64,000 nucleotides of DNA from positions 15,414,001 through 15,478,000 of the forward strand of contig JAILWY010000009.1 in assembly GCA_022113835.1 (NCBI GenBank). The letters are read 5' to 3'. The position numbers and the translations under genes are program-made. Below, piece by piece: positions 37,734-50,144 of this stretch (position 1 is the stretch's first letter; the number at the start of each line of letters is the position of its first letter). The stretch comes from Atopsyche davidsoni (Eukaryota > Arthropoda > Insecta > Trichoptera > Hydrobiosidae). The notes under the pieces were generated by a model. That model saw only the letters and a program-made list of their open reading frames with translations, searched no databases and was not told the DNA's origin.

Positions 37734-40200
37734 TATCATACGTTGCATGTCTGCCGTTGGTGAAAAAAAAAAATGTTCGTCTGGGAAGGTCTAGAAGGGC
37801 CGAGTCTGCGCCCCGAACAACAGGTGCGAGGGCGACACTTGGCGTGACTCCTCGGGGTGTCGTGTGACCAGAGCCAGCCCGGCGCACGGGAGGCCATGCC
37901 CGCGCCATGAACGCGCCATGAACGCGCCATGAACGCGCCATGAACGCGGCGACCGGGCAATGCAAACTTGACCGGCTGTCGTCTCGGCGGGGCCGGGGGG
38001 CAACGTCCCGTCAACGGTGAGTGCAGAAATTCCATCAGCACAACCCTGGGAGTATTTTAACCCGCGACGACTGTGCGTTTCCGTTTTGCAGCAGCCCCAG
38101 TCCACTGTCACTTATTTTTATTTGATTATGCTCATGAGCGATTTTTTTTTATACATCAGAAGTGACTTATTTCATGCCACACAACTCTGCAGTGCAGTGC
38201 TTAATAACAGCACCTCGAATAAAAGTAAAAGCTTCGTTATAAAAAAATCGAATCTCAATTGTACCATGTTTCATTTAATTTACCTTATAGGTCAATGGAA
38301 TATAAGAAATGTGAATAACCTTAGTAATTCGTGTACACCGCATTCTTTCAGTCAGGTGTTCCACAAAAAATAGATTATCGCTAAAATTAAAATAACAACA
38401 AAAAAGTGGTGCAGGAATCAAAGTAACTGGTCAGATATCATATTGTGTATACTTATAGAAAATTTGTGGGAATGTTTGGCACTAATACAAGTTTTTTTTT
38501 ATTATTGGATATTATTAAATTATTAAGAGTGAGACTGCTGAAGATCGCCGTGCCTTACTGCACACTATTAGTGGACTATTTAAATTGTGATGAATACGTT
38601 ATGAATAGTCCATAAAAATAAATAGTGCACTTTGCGAACGGTAATTATTACTCATTACTAATTTAAAAAAGTGCAAGTAAGAATAGAGGCCACACTGTAT
38701 AGCAGAAGCGGGTGTGTTGCTGAGAAAACGTTGCCAATAATACATAATTATCTGCGGATTATTTTGAGAACCAGACATTCGGATGCAGAAATGTTCGCAT
38801 AAAAATTCAATCGTGTTTTTATTGAACTTTATTAGAATTTCAAATTCAAGACACGACCATCGGAGGGTATTTGAACAGAAATGGATGCCTGACCTCAGAT
38901 TGTAACCTATCAATAATATTTTAACCACTTGTGCAATCACATCACCATAACAAGCCGGAAAATATTGTAGGTAGCTGCTAAATACGACATTAATTAGAAT
39001 ATTTCGATTTCCCAGCGACTCGGTTTGAGAATAAAAAAATATATAAATCACTACTCGCACACACTGTGACATTATGAAATTAATATGAAATGGGAACAAA
39101 CCTTGTTTTATTTGACTGAATGTATCCAATATGTAGATGTAATAGCACTAGACACAAAAAAAAAACATTTATTTAGATTAACACTGAATTTTGAAGCAGA
39201 AACTTGTAAAACACTGAGCCTTGGACTGATTCACACAAATAACTTCATCCGTATTGTTTCGAATCACAATCTATAAAGCATTAATTACAATCGACTATGA
39301 AAAATTGTTGTGACAGCCGAAAAGACTGAAAGCCAAAACACAATTTGTCAACTGAATTAACATAAAATGAAACTGTTGAAAATAATATATTTGCATGAAT
39401 AATTAATTCAATATTGAAGCTGCAGAAAATAAAGTTGCGGATTGTGCGACCACGTTTGAGCAACCTCCGACAGAAACTGAATTTTGTGTACGTCAAATAG
39501 AAAGTTCACCGGGACGGTGGACCTCTACGTTGTTGATAAGTTTCAAGCGTGATTTATTCGTCGTTTTCCGGTTACAACGATGACGCCACAACGCCGAAAG
39601 AATTCGCATGATGGGACAAAAACCGCAGATATCTATCTGTCGGCATTAAATTACAAATTGAAAAATTACAGAAAACGCTATCAGACAGCGATGCAGTAGG
39701 CCGACCCGAAAGAGAAAACACGTCCTGTCAAATTGTTTCAAAAATAACTGCCGACACAAACTTTAAAGCGCATATATTGTCAAAAATAACTCTCCGGGCT
39801 GTTCAGAAGCGCCGGTCACCGAAGTCGCTCAATTCACATTCAGCGTGAGACAATTTCTCGGAAAGTATCCATCCAAATTTGAGGTTAAAACATAATCAAA
39901 CACCGACGATTAAAACCTTTAACTGACTGGAGTGTTGCGTTCGCGGTTAGCGAAGATGTAAAACAATTATCAAATTGACAGAACATCACAAGCCGGCATT
40001 ATTATTTTTGATGTGACGACATGCAAGATTTAGCATAAAAAGGCGTATCTGACTGTATGCTTGGGCGATGGCGGTCAACATAACGGAAACTAAATCAATG
40101 GTCGACGTTTCCGACATTGCAACGAATCTTGCGGACAGCCAATTGTGGAAATATATTTAGATTGTTCATCGATCTACCGAATTAAGTTAACAATAATACA
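37734..40200. other. Non-coding spacer with a GC-rich block, a minisatellite and one long unexplained open frame
   Basis: Positions 37740-38110 are strongly GC-rich, include the 11-bp minisatellite at 37902-37945 and a possible 75-nt plus-strand intron (38017-38091). The part at 38110-39480 is AT-rich and carries a 176-codon open frame on the minus strand (38599-39129) with no recognisable domain. From about 39480 to 40200 the sequence is unique, with moderate GC content and no repeats; its position next to the possible minus-strand 5' exon suggests promoter-proximal regulatory DNA. No gene is called. Confidence 0.5.
37902..37945. repeat. 11-bp minisatellite, four perfect copies
   Basis: The unit GCGCCATGAAC is repeated four times without a mismatch, followed by a truncated start of a fifth unit. 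Each copy contains an ATG followed in the same frame by other residues, so a plus-strand start codon recurs every 11 bp in rotating frames. It lies in a GC-rich block directly beside the hAT element. Perfect identity of the copies suggests recent expansion or slippage. Confidence 0.9.
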
Positions 40201-40206
40201 ACTCAC

Positions 40207-40255
40207 CACTTATCATTGACAGCTTTCGAATTTTTTCACTCCACAAACTCACTGA
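40207..40255 (-). promoter_or_regulatory. Candidate minus-strand transcription start and 5' exon
   Basis: Read on the minus strand, an arthropod initiator-like TCAGT (plus ACTGA, 40251-40255) is followed about 45 bp later by the consensus donor GTGAGT (plus ACTCAC, 40201-40206). The segment contains one ATG a few codons before the donor. Upstream on the minus strand lies a GC-rich stretch (plus 40260-40310). If genuine, this is the 5' end of a gene transcribed leftward with a first intron of up to tens of kilobases, divergent from PIGN. No protein identity can be assigned. Confidence 0.3.
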
Positions 40256-41372
40256 CAAACACAAAACACTCTGTGCGGCTCCGCGGACACCAGCGCCACG
40301 CGGTTGCAGAAATTCAAACTAAATTTTACCGACTACGTGCATGAAGCTTAGTGTTGCCAGTAAAATAATATTTCTTAAAAAAAATAAATTTAAAAAACCC
40401 ATTAATTTAAAAAAAAAACCTGAAAAATGATAAATTCATTATTTTCTTCAAAATCGAAGTGCATTTGAACCAAAATAAAACTATTTTTCAACAGTCTGGA
40501 TGTTCAGTTCAATTTCAACGGTTTTTAAAAAATATTCAAAATATTGCAAAGCTTTAATAATGTAAAAATATATATATTTTGTCATTTAAATTTTTAAGCT
40601 TTATAATGATGAATAAGCAAAATTTATTTATACTCAGCCAGTGTTATTTTTTTAGTTTGGTTAGCAAATGTATTTTATTTGTAAACAACTAAAAAATTGT
40701 TATAATACATATAATTACCTTTTTTTTAATTCGTGATGTAATGTAATTAATTTCTGTAATGTAAATTAATAAATAACAAAACATAGTATGTTATTTTTTA
40801 ATATTTTATGAAATATTTGTTTTCTATATTATTTTAGAAGTCTGTATTTCGCAAAAATAATCATCATTCAGCGCAAGTGTGTAGGTACCACAGGTATTTC
40901 GAGCATCAAAATTACCAACATAGACTGATTCATGATATTTAAATTTCTTAAATGAATATTTCAAATTTTAATATTAGATCATGTAATACATAAAACACCC
41001 AGAATTTTTTCATATTTTGTGAATATCTGTTTTCTGTATTATTTTAGAAGGCTGTATTTTGCAAAAAATGATTATCTTTCATCGCACGTGTGTAGGCACC
41101 ATAATGAAATTTAGTATAAAGTACAGTCGAGCATCGAGACCATCAACACAGACTGATTCATGATATTACAAATTTGACATTTGGTTTGAATGTAATTTTC
41201 ACAGGTCGCTAGTGATGTTCAGTCATTAGAGACTTTAATAAATTTACGCTTCAAAAATAAATGAACCTTATGTTGATTTAACTGGATTAACTTTTCTCAA
41301 AATATTCTTAATGAATTATTATACACGATATAAAACAAATATTTCGTATAAAATAACATACAATCTGTGAAT
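40256..41372. other. Intergenic promoter region upstream of PIGN
   Basis: This 1.1-kb interval separates the possible leftward 5' exon from PIGN and may act as a divergent promoter region. Its left edge is GC-rich (40260-40350) and contains CTGGCAACACT on the minus strand, a string also seen at about 11909-11919. The middle is very AT-rich and carries a diverged tandem duplication (40804-41167). An initiator-like TTCAGTCA at 41219-41226 is a reasonable PIGN transcription start, which would give a 5' untranslated leader of about 150 nt. No TATA box stands out. Confidence 0.4.
40804..41167. repeat. Diverged tandem duplication upstream of PIGN
   Basis: Copy 1 (about 40804-40940) and copy 2 (about 41014-41167) share long similar stretches: a TTTTCTRTATTATTTTAGAAG block, then CTGTATTT, then a GTGTGTAGG block, then GAGCATC and finally CAGACTGATTCATGATAT or a one-base variant. 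Copy 2 has an insertion of about 20 bp near 41100. The spacing between matching points is about 210-225 bp. The copies are moderately diverged, so the duplication is old. Confidence 0.75.
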
Positions 41373-44300
41373 ATGTTGATTTTCTTCGGGTTCTTTATTC
41401 ATTTAGTTTTTCTCGTCTCTATTTTTGATATATATTTTAAATCGCCAGTAATTACTGGTGTAACAAGTTATACACCTTTAAACGAGGGTCCTGCATCACG
41501 CCTCATCTTGTTTGTTGCTGATGGGTTAAGATTCGATTCGCTTGTGAAAACTATGGAAGCTCCATATTTAAAGTAACTAAATTATTGAATAAAATTTGTT
41601 ATAATTATCAATATTCACAATTGTATTTGATATATTATTTTTATTTTAGATCAATTATGGCCACACAAGGATCGTGGGGAGTGTCTCACACCCGGGTTCC
41701 TACAGAATCTCGGCCTGGACACGTAGCTTTGATTGCTGGATTTTACGAAGATCCGTCGGCCATAGCAAAGGGGTGGAAAGAAAACCCTGTAGATTTTGAT
41801 TCCATTTTTAACCAAAGCCGTTACACTTGGTCTTGGGGCAGTCCTGATATACTTCCAATGTTTGCTAAAGGAGCTACCGGTGATCACGTTGAAACTAATT
41901 TTTACAGTCACGAAGAAGAAACATTTTCTGGGAAAGAGTCTACTTCAAATCTAGATACGTGGGTATTCGATAAAGTTGAAGAATTCTTTGAAAACGCCAA
42001 AAATGATGTAAAATTATCAGCAAAGCTAAAGGAAGATAAAATAATATTATTTTTACATCTCTTGGGACTAGACACTGCTGGTCATACTCATAAGCCGAAT
42101 TCTGGGTAATTTTTTTGTTATTTTAACGTATACTTGGTATTATTGTCAATTTTGGGAAGATACATTTTGTTTTATTTTTCTCAATAGAGAATTTGAAAAG
42201 AATATCAAAGTTGTCAATGATGGAATATCAAAAATTCAAGAAATAATTGAAGAATTTTATGATCGTGATCAGAAAACAGCATTTATATTTACTGCTGATC
42301 ATGGAATGACTGACTGGGGTAAATCACTCTTACAGATAGTTTTATCAGAAAATTGAATATCTATATATAATGTTATTTGCTATCACATAGGTTCTCATGG
42401 TGCTGGGAGTGATCATGAAACCAAAACACCCCTCATAGCCTGGGGAGCTGGTATTGCAACTCCCAGTTTTATTTCCACTGAAGAAAATACTTTGATGAAA
42501 AGTAAAAACAGGATGGATGTGGATCAGGCAGATATATGTCCATTAATGGCAGCACTATTGGGAATAGCTACTCCAGTAAATTCAGTGGTATATTGATTAT
42601 TCTTGTTTTTAATTATGATTGGATATATTAAATTTAAGCAAGACTAAAATTATTTTATGGCAAATCTGTTACATTTTAGGGAATTCTACCTGAATCATAT
42701 CTTGGAACTGATATTAAAATTAAAGCTCAAAGTTTGTACAGTAATGCCAGACAAATGATGGCTCAATATGATCGCAAACGAGAAATAATAGATGGAAAAA
42801 TGTTTAGTGGACAACTGCGTCCATTCATAAATCTAACTCACAATAATATAATGGAAAGCATTATTTCCATTGAGAATTTAATATCCGAAGGAGAGTATTT
42901 GGCAGTGGTATTTATTATATGTTCTATATACTTTATCTAGTATTACTTATTGATTATGCTATCTCACTTATTTTTTTTTATTATAGATGAAGATATCTAA
43001 GGCGCTTATTTCCCTGAGCTTATTAGGCTTGGACTATTATCAAAATTTCTACCAAGGACTTCTTTTGAATTGCATGACAATGTCTTATTTGGGATGGATT
43101 TGGTGGCTTTTAACAGTTCTTCTTCAAGGAGTAAAAACAAACGAAAACCTTGAAAAATCTCCATTTTCATCCAAAAAGTCTTCTAAGCTCGCCCGGCACT
43201 TTATACATATAATATTTGGAGTACTGATATCATTATCTTTGTTACTGATATATGGTAAATCTTGTTATTTATTTTCTTATTAACAGCTTATTCAAAATAC
43301 AGTAATTTAAATTTCACTTATTCTAAAGAAAAGCTTTATATTTATTAGTATTTTTTATATTAGATGATTATATTTGTACTATCATATCTCTTTTTCTACA
43401 TATATTTATCTAAATAAATAAATTTTCAGCTCAAGAGTTGCCACCTCAGTATTATATATACTGTTCTATGCCGCTATTCCTTTGGTGGAAAAATGTATTG
43501 TCTTTAAAACTGTGGTTGGAGTTTTTCAAAAATATTAACAATAATACCAATTCTTCGGTGTTATTCTGCCTGATTAAGCGCACTGTTCTAATTCTGGTAT
43601 ATTTAGCTGGTATAGCAGTATTGGTAAGAGATATTTATTTAAACAAAACATCAATTACTAACTGTAGTCATTTAATATACGAATACTTGACACTATATAC
43701 GGTCTTGATTTTATCCTCATAATATGTTTTTTAAGGTCTTATCATTCTTCCATCGCTGGGCTTTGAGCATCGGACTAGTCGGATTATCGATGTTTCCACT
43801 TCATGAATCGTACAGGAAAAATATATCTAAATCACTTTTGCTAAGTTGGATAACCAGCTGTATATCTCTCGCTGGGTTTTCATTCTTGCCTGTCATTGGC
43901 CAACAGGATGATATCCATCTTGTGTAAGTACAATATTTTTCTTGTGTAATTATTATACATTTTTATTGTTTCTTATCATGTTGAATACATTAATTTTGCT
44001 AGTTTAAATCACTTACATTACATGCTACCATTATTTTACTATGAGAACTCATAATTTCTGCATTCAATAAACAGTTATTAAATATTTCATCAAAATTCCA
44101 ATGCATCAAGGGAATTTCCATTGATGTTACAATATTCAGGCTTAAAACATGACCGTCATTGGTCTTAAAAAATGTTTACCCTGATATTGATTGAAAACAA
44201 TCACAATAATCTATTTTTTTACAGTGGGGTGTCTGGACTTTCGTGGTTTATCTGTGGACTAATTTTCTTATCCGTATTTTCTTTACCAATGCTTAAATAT

Positions 44301-45711
44301 AGTAAAGAAACGAAAAGAGAGAATGTTGCCATGGCAGCTCCATGCTTGATGATGCTTCTTGCTATTCAGAATAAGTATTTAGTTTCTTATCAATTTTCCA
44401 ATAAAAAAGGACTGCCAATTTTTTGTCAAGTATTATCATGGGCACTTGCAGGTAATAAAATGTTTCACATACCATTTTACTGTTGTTTCTTTTTAATAAA
44501 ATTAATTTACTAACCATATTTTTTTAGTCGCAAGTTTTCTGGTTCCAATGTTTTCCTCGAGATGGATGATATCTCGGTTGTTTTCAATCAAGTCTTGTCT
44601 AGCAGTATTTTTTATTCTTCTCTCTGTGAGTCATGAGGGATTCTTTTTAATGATGCTTGCAATTAATTTGTTTTGCTGGCTCGCTATTGAACATCATGCC
44701 TCTGGCCTCCACCAAGGAATGAGGGTATGTAGTATAATTTTATTTATAAATGAAACCACTGTAGATATCTGTATACTTTCTAAAAACAAAAATGTCATTT
44801 AACTTTTATTTGAATTATTTAATTTCTCTCTGCGTGAATTTTGTCACAAAATTCAGCTGAAATGGATCCGCATGATTTTCAGTTTTATAAAATAATGAAA
44901 TATTTATTTGCTGTGAAGTAATTTTATTTTTATTTTCAGCTTTCACAGTTGAGTTTTATAGAGAGCAAACCTATCAATATGAACAAAATAACTTCCATTG
45001 ACAGAACTCTTAAATCTGATGACTTCCGATGTGCATATATATTTGTATCCTTTTAAAGTAATTTACATATTTATTTGGAATATGATTCTATTTAAGTTAA
45101 GGGAAGAAGCAATCAATTCGAAAAAACTTTATTTATTCTTTAAAATAATATAGTAGTGAGACGCATTTTTCCTTGACTATATTTAAAATAGTTGCTGTAT
45201 ATAATATTAGCCTTTTTTGGTACTGGAAACATTGCATCAATCAACTCTTTTGATCCTCAATGGGTGAGAGCATTTGTCAGTCAATTTTCTCCATTTCTGA
45301 TGACAGGACTTATTTTGTGCAAAACATTAGTGCCCTTTCTTTGTGTGGCTTGCTCGTTTTGTGCTGTGAATAAAGTTATCAAGGTATTAATATTTGTGTT
45401 TGAATTTGTATAGTCAATATTTTTGAAAAACTTTATCGTATTAAAATAAATATTTTACATTCTAGGCACCAACAGGTCAATTGTTTTTAATAGTGATGGT
45501 ATTCTCAGATCTCATGGGCCTTTGCTTTCTCCATTTGGTCACAAACAAAGGTTCATGGTTAGATATTGGATCGTCAATATCTCACTACGTCATCATGGAA
45601 ACAACTGTATTATTTTTGTACGTATTGTACTGCGTTGGACAAGTCCTAACAGAGACGTCTGTTTGGAATCTTAAGAAGCCAATTTCACAATCCAAAGTAA
45701 GCAAGGATTAA
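41373..45711 (+). CDS. PIGN: GPI ethanolamine phosphate transferase 1 (PIG-N), 13 exons, complete
   Basis: PIG-N adds ethanolamine phosphate to the first mannose of the GPI-anchor precursor in the ER membrane. Coding exons: 41373-41572, 41650-42105, 42188-42318, 42391-42587, 42680-42907, 42987-43254, 43430-43623, 43736-43923, 44225-44451, 44528-44724, 44940-45044, 45192-45383, 45466-45711. All borders are GT-AG and the frame is continuous, giving 942 aa (human about 931). Residues 2-18 form an N-terminal membrane anchor. The alkaline-phosphatase-like lumenal domain has the metal ligand region VADGLR (D50), the catalytic Thr region VPTESRPGH (T85), a GLDTAGHTH segment and [13 protein letters not shown]. 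The C-terminal half is many hydrophobic helices, with the family signature [14 protein letters not shown] in exon 12. The start is the ATG at 41373; the GTG two codons earlier is not used. An AATAAA lies at 45751-45756, 40 bp after the stop. Confidence 0.96.
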
Positions 45712-45756
45712 CGACTTATAAGAGTAAGTACATACCTAGTCATAAATTGTAATAAA

Positions 45757-47652
45757 CTAGTCACATTACAATTTAATCAACATTACATTCCTTAAAAATA
45801 TAATACTGTGGTTATGTCAACTTTGATATTAAAGTTTCAAATATAACCAAATTAATATCAAAAATAATTAATTTAATGTGTATTGATAGTATGATGATTT
45901 CGTAATGTAAAGAATATGATTTTTTGTAAAAATAAATTACTTCAATTAATTTTGAGAGAACCCCACCAATACCAGATAATGTCTCCTTATATGATTACAG
46001 TATAAGTCTATGGGGAGAAGTGCCATGGGTAAAATCTTCATTAATAGTTTATGTAATCTAAATATATTATTCCAAAACCTGACTTATAAACCATTTGTGG
46101 AAAATTCCCAATTTGTGTGCTTATCAATAAAAAAAAACATTTTTTAAATAATAAACTATGTAGAGACTGTATTTAGTTTTTAAGTCTTACAACTCGACAA
46201 AAATTTTATTAGAGATTTATCTTTCTAATAACAAGGCTTATTAAAGAAAGAGGTATTATTCTAGACTGTTGTGTTCATATTCCAGTTCTTTTGTTATAAT
46301 AATATAGCACAAATCTATTGAGACTTGGATGTTTATTGAAATAAATAAAAAAAACATACTCTCCAAATAAAAAATACATATGTTCATAGAACATAAATCA
46401 ATCGATTGAAAAAATATTGCATTCGTTTGTAGATATTGTCATAATAGTATCATTCGTAAATGTTATTTATTTCGCTTATGTTTAATTATAAGTACCAAAA
46501 ATGTTTGTATTTGTGATATTCTTTGTAGTTACGTAAAGTAATTTGTATAGTAATATTTAACTATTCTGGTATTGTATCCAATCATCCAAATTACAGTAGG
46601 AAAATTAAATTTCATGTATTGTTTGTAAAATAAATAGAATTATATAAACGCAAATACTGGTATCATTAAAAGTTTTGTAAGTTATTTTTACCCAAACTGA
46701 ACCCTCCCTGTATCCTATTATTTTTCATATATTCATAAAACACTTACTCATCCAGTTATCAACAAATACATTTATTTGAATATGACATTATGAAAACAGC
46801 TGTTAGTGTTGCAAGTACACTGACGACTATTTTGTAACAATTAATATCAATTATTTCTCAGCGTCTTTTATAATCTATCTTATTATAAATAATTTATTTT
46901 AACTCTTATGTAAGTCCGTATTTAATTACTGTATGATTGAAAAAAAAATGACAACATTTCTGTGTTGTTAATTTTATTGGTGCTCTTTTTAACATTCAGA
47001 TCATTTTGCTTTTTTTCAATACACATTCGCTAAAAATATTTTTTTTTTATTAATGTATATACATGCTTTAAATTAATTACTTTCTAGTTGATTTTTAATT
47101 GATTTTTGATCGATTGTGAAATACATATTTCTTGAACAGCCATATAATCTTTTATGACGTGTACAGATTTGTTATTGTAGTGATCTCTTTTCTTGATCTT
47201 TCATTCTTGATAAAATCTATTTACAATAAGTATTCATCTCAGGTATGTACGATGATTAAAAACAATTTCCAACTGGATCGGTGTGTGATAAAATTGAGCA
47301 TATCTTATTTCAGTTCCTTTCATGGAATTGTTTCATTAATTTTTTTTATTTATTTCTCACGATTCTGTGTGAAACTCCAAAAAGTATGATCTGTGTATTT
47401 ATAGATAATAAGTATTTTTACAATTATTACTTTGTTTTTTTTTTAAAACGTTTTCCACATGATTTACACTATTCTAACCTCTTGAAAATATATTAATTTT
47501 TATTGTTTTTTTTTTTAAATAATTTATCGCGTTGATTATTTTTAAACACTTATTATTTGTTAAATGTCTGTTTTTATTAAATAATTATAAATCATATTAA
47601 TATAAAAGTTACTTAATTATTATTGTAATGTGTATAATATGCAAAATAGATC
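45757..47652. other. Intergenic AT-rich region between PIGN and the first DHDH-like gene
   Basis: The interval follows the PIGN poly(A) signal. Further AATAAA-like motifs near 45932 and 46630 could serve as alternative ends. Poly(T) and poly(A) runs are common and the few short open frames (for example 47132-47496) are AT-driven with no similarity I can recognise. Just before the next gene the sequence AAAATAG stands three bases ahead of the ATG, so a 5' untranslated exon somewhere in this interval is possible. Nothing else is seen. Confidence 0.55.
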
Positions 47653-50144
47653 ATGGCTCTTCGCTGGGGCATCGCCAGTGCCGGTAAGATCTCTCACGAT
47701 TTTGTGACAGCATTAAAAACTCTACCTGAAGGGGAGCATGAAGTTGTAGCTGTTGCCGCTAGAGAACATGTTAGAGCATTGGAATTTGCCACCCGCCACA
47801 AAATTAATCAAGCCTACGAAGCTTATGAAGCATTGGCAAATGATAAAAATATAGGTAAGACAAAATAACCATATTGAAAATCAAATTACAACTAATTATC
47901 TTTTATGTTTTATCATATTTATAATAAATATATATATGTAATTTATAAAAAAAAAACCCTGAGATATTCTTGAGTATGTGATATCAGCATTGGATCCCTT
48001 TTTTATTATTTTATAATATTCTTGTTGCTTCAGGTCACATTGATTTTCTTTTGTTTTACATTGCTTCCTTTGTTTCAGATATTGTTTATGTCGGCTCAAT
48101 TCATCCGTATCATTTTTCCATTGCCAAGCTAATGATTGAAAATGGAAAACATGTTCTTTGTGAGAAGCCCTTGTGCATGAACTACAAGGAAACACGAGCG
48201 CTAGTCGACTGTGCCACAGAGAATAATGTATTCCTGATGGAAGCTGTATGGTCACGATTCTTCCCGTCATACTATTTTCTAAGAGAGTGCATCAGAACTG
48301 AAGTTCTTGGAGAAATATGCCAAGTCACAGCAGACTTTGGCCAGCCTCTGACAAGCTTCGATAGAATGGTGTAAGTTCACCATCAAATAAAAACAAAAAT
48401 ATTTAATACACCGATAGTTTTTGTGTGTTTTGTATAATATGGATTGTACTGTATTATTTTAATATCATGAAATTGGCAAAAATGAATTGACTCCTGCGAG
48501 AGGTGTGCAGAGGAGAGACAGCAGTGTAAACAATATTTGTTTGTAGTGTCCAACAACGGCATGTATAACATCATTATGGCTTATAAGTAACTATATCCAT
48601 ATTCGTGAAATCTCTATCTTTGCCTGTCAATTTATTGTTTAAAAAAAAGGTCAACACAAATAATTAATTTTAACAATAATTTATTTTTAGGCTCAAAAAA
48701 CTAGGTGGAGGAACTGTATTGGATCTCGGCATCTACCCTCTTCAGTTTGCTCAGATGGTTTATGGTAGCAAACCGAAGACTGTTGTGTCAGCCGGCCACC
48801 TCAATGAGGAAGGAGTAGACTCATCCATGGCCTGCGTCATGACTTATCCGAATGGAGGAACAGCCATACTTTCTTCCCATTCCAGGGTTGCTCTCCCTAA
48901 TGAAGCTTTAGTTATTGGTACTAAAGGAACTATTAGAGTTAGTAATTTTAATATTATCCGTAGTATAATGTTTTAATTTGTAATACTCTATATTTGTAAG
49001 AAAAGTACTCAGCGAAATAGCTAGATCACTAAATATTTTTGTAGTGGGTGTTTGAATTCTTCAAGAGGTTCATCTTTCTGGTGAAGCCTTTTAAATGTGA
49101 AAGTACTTGTGTCAAAAATATTTCATTTTTTATGAATATTATTTTGATATTGAATATTGATATAAAGCCAATACAATTACTTTTAGCGACATAAATTATT
49201 TCATAAATAAATATGGAAAATATTGGATCAGCCAATCCTTTGTACACGGATCAATGTGTGTCTTGTGTTTTTTTTCCTTTAAAATTAATATTTGTATATT
49301 TTCAGATACCTAATTTCTGGTCTCCGACCAAACTCCAAATGCCCGATGGTAGTTGGAAAGAGTTTCCCTTACCCCCTGTAGACCAGCCCTTCAACTTCTC
49401 AAATAGCTGTGGACTGCGCTATGAGGCTGAAGAATGCAGAAAGTGTATAAAGGAAGGTGAGCAATTGTTGTTTTACCTTGATAATTCCTTTTAATAAAAT
49501 TTTAAAAAATCGTCATCATTACACATTACAATATTTATGCCTATTTGTTGTCATAAACAATAAAAATACACTTTAATGCTGGTTTGCATTGAAAAATTAT
49601 TGCTTTCAAATTTTTTTAGTTTTATTATATTTAGCAATATTATATTTTACCGCCGCGTGTTTATAAATAAGCAAACAGTATATTTTTTGTACTCGTCACT
49701 AAAATGAAGAAATATGCAAAAATACTTTATTTAGAATGCTGTTGAATGTCACACGTATTATGTAAAATATTTCTTTTGATTAACGATGTGCAATATCGGA
49801 AAAAAATCTCCAAAATAACATATTGATAAAAGTTAAATATTATCAATTTAATCACCGTTGTTTGTTGTCGAAAAAGTGTTTGGCAAATAGATTTGACTAT
49901 TTGATAATTATTGTTTATTTTAATCAATATTTTACATTTATATCTAAAATTTATGATAACTTTTTTTAATTTATTAAAATTGTTAAACATAATATGTTCT
50001 AATGAATTTTATAGATTTATTTTACTATTTTAAACAGGTTTGAAAGAATCACCGTTGATGTCTTGGGAAGAAAGTCTTACTTTGGCAACATTGGAAGATA
50101 CTATTAGAAAACAAATTGGTGTTCATTATGATCAGGATGGCTAA
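47653..50144 (+). CDS. Dihydrodiol dehydrogenase-like oxidoreductase, copy 1
   Basis: This is a Gfo/Idh/MocA-family NADP-dependent oxidoreductase of the dimeric dihydrodiol dehydrogenase (DHDH) type, which in mammals oxidises trans-dihydrodiols of aromatics and D-xylose in the cytosol; the insect substrate is unknown. Exons are 47653-47854, 48079-48370, 48691-48937, 49306-49456 and 50038-50144, giving 332 aa (mammalian about 334). The nucleotide-binding turn reads [12 protein letters not shown] at residues 6-17. Key residues fall at the mammalian numbering: K97 in CEKP, W125 in the AVWSRFFP segment, D176 and Y180 in LDLGIY. The C-terminal [21 protein letters not shown] block is also typical. 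An AATAAA is at 50249-50254. A tandem paralogue with the same intron positions follows 3 kb downstream. Confidence 0.94.

Noticed and set aside
1..40200. Idea that the desert is the lepidopteran cortex/ivory wing-pattern locus
   Set aside because: I looked for recognisable miR-193 or miR-2788 strings and did not see them, and PIGN, DHDH-like, LIG4 and GTF3C3 are not neighbours I can confidently place there. No basis to claim it.
41651..41911. 86-codon minus-strand frame overlapping PIGN exon 2
   Set aside because: Shadow of the real PIGN coding frame on the opposite strand.
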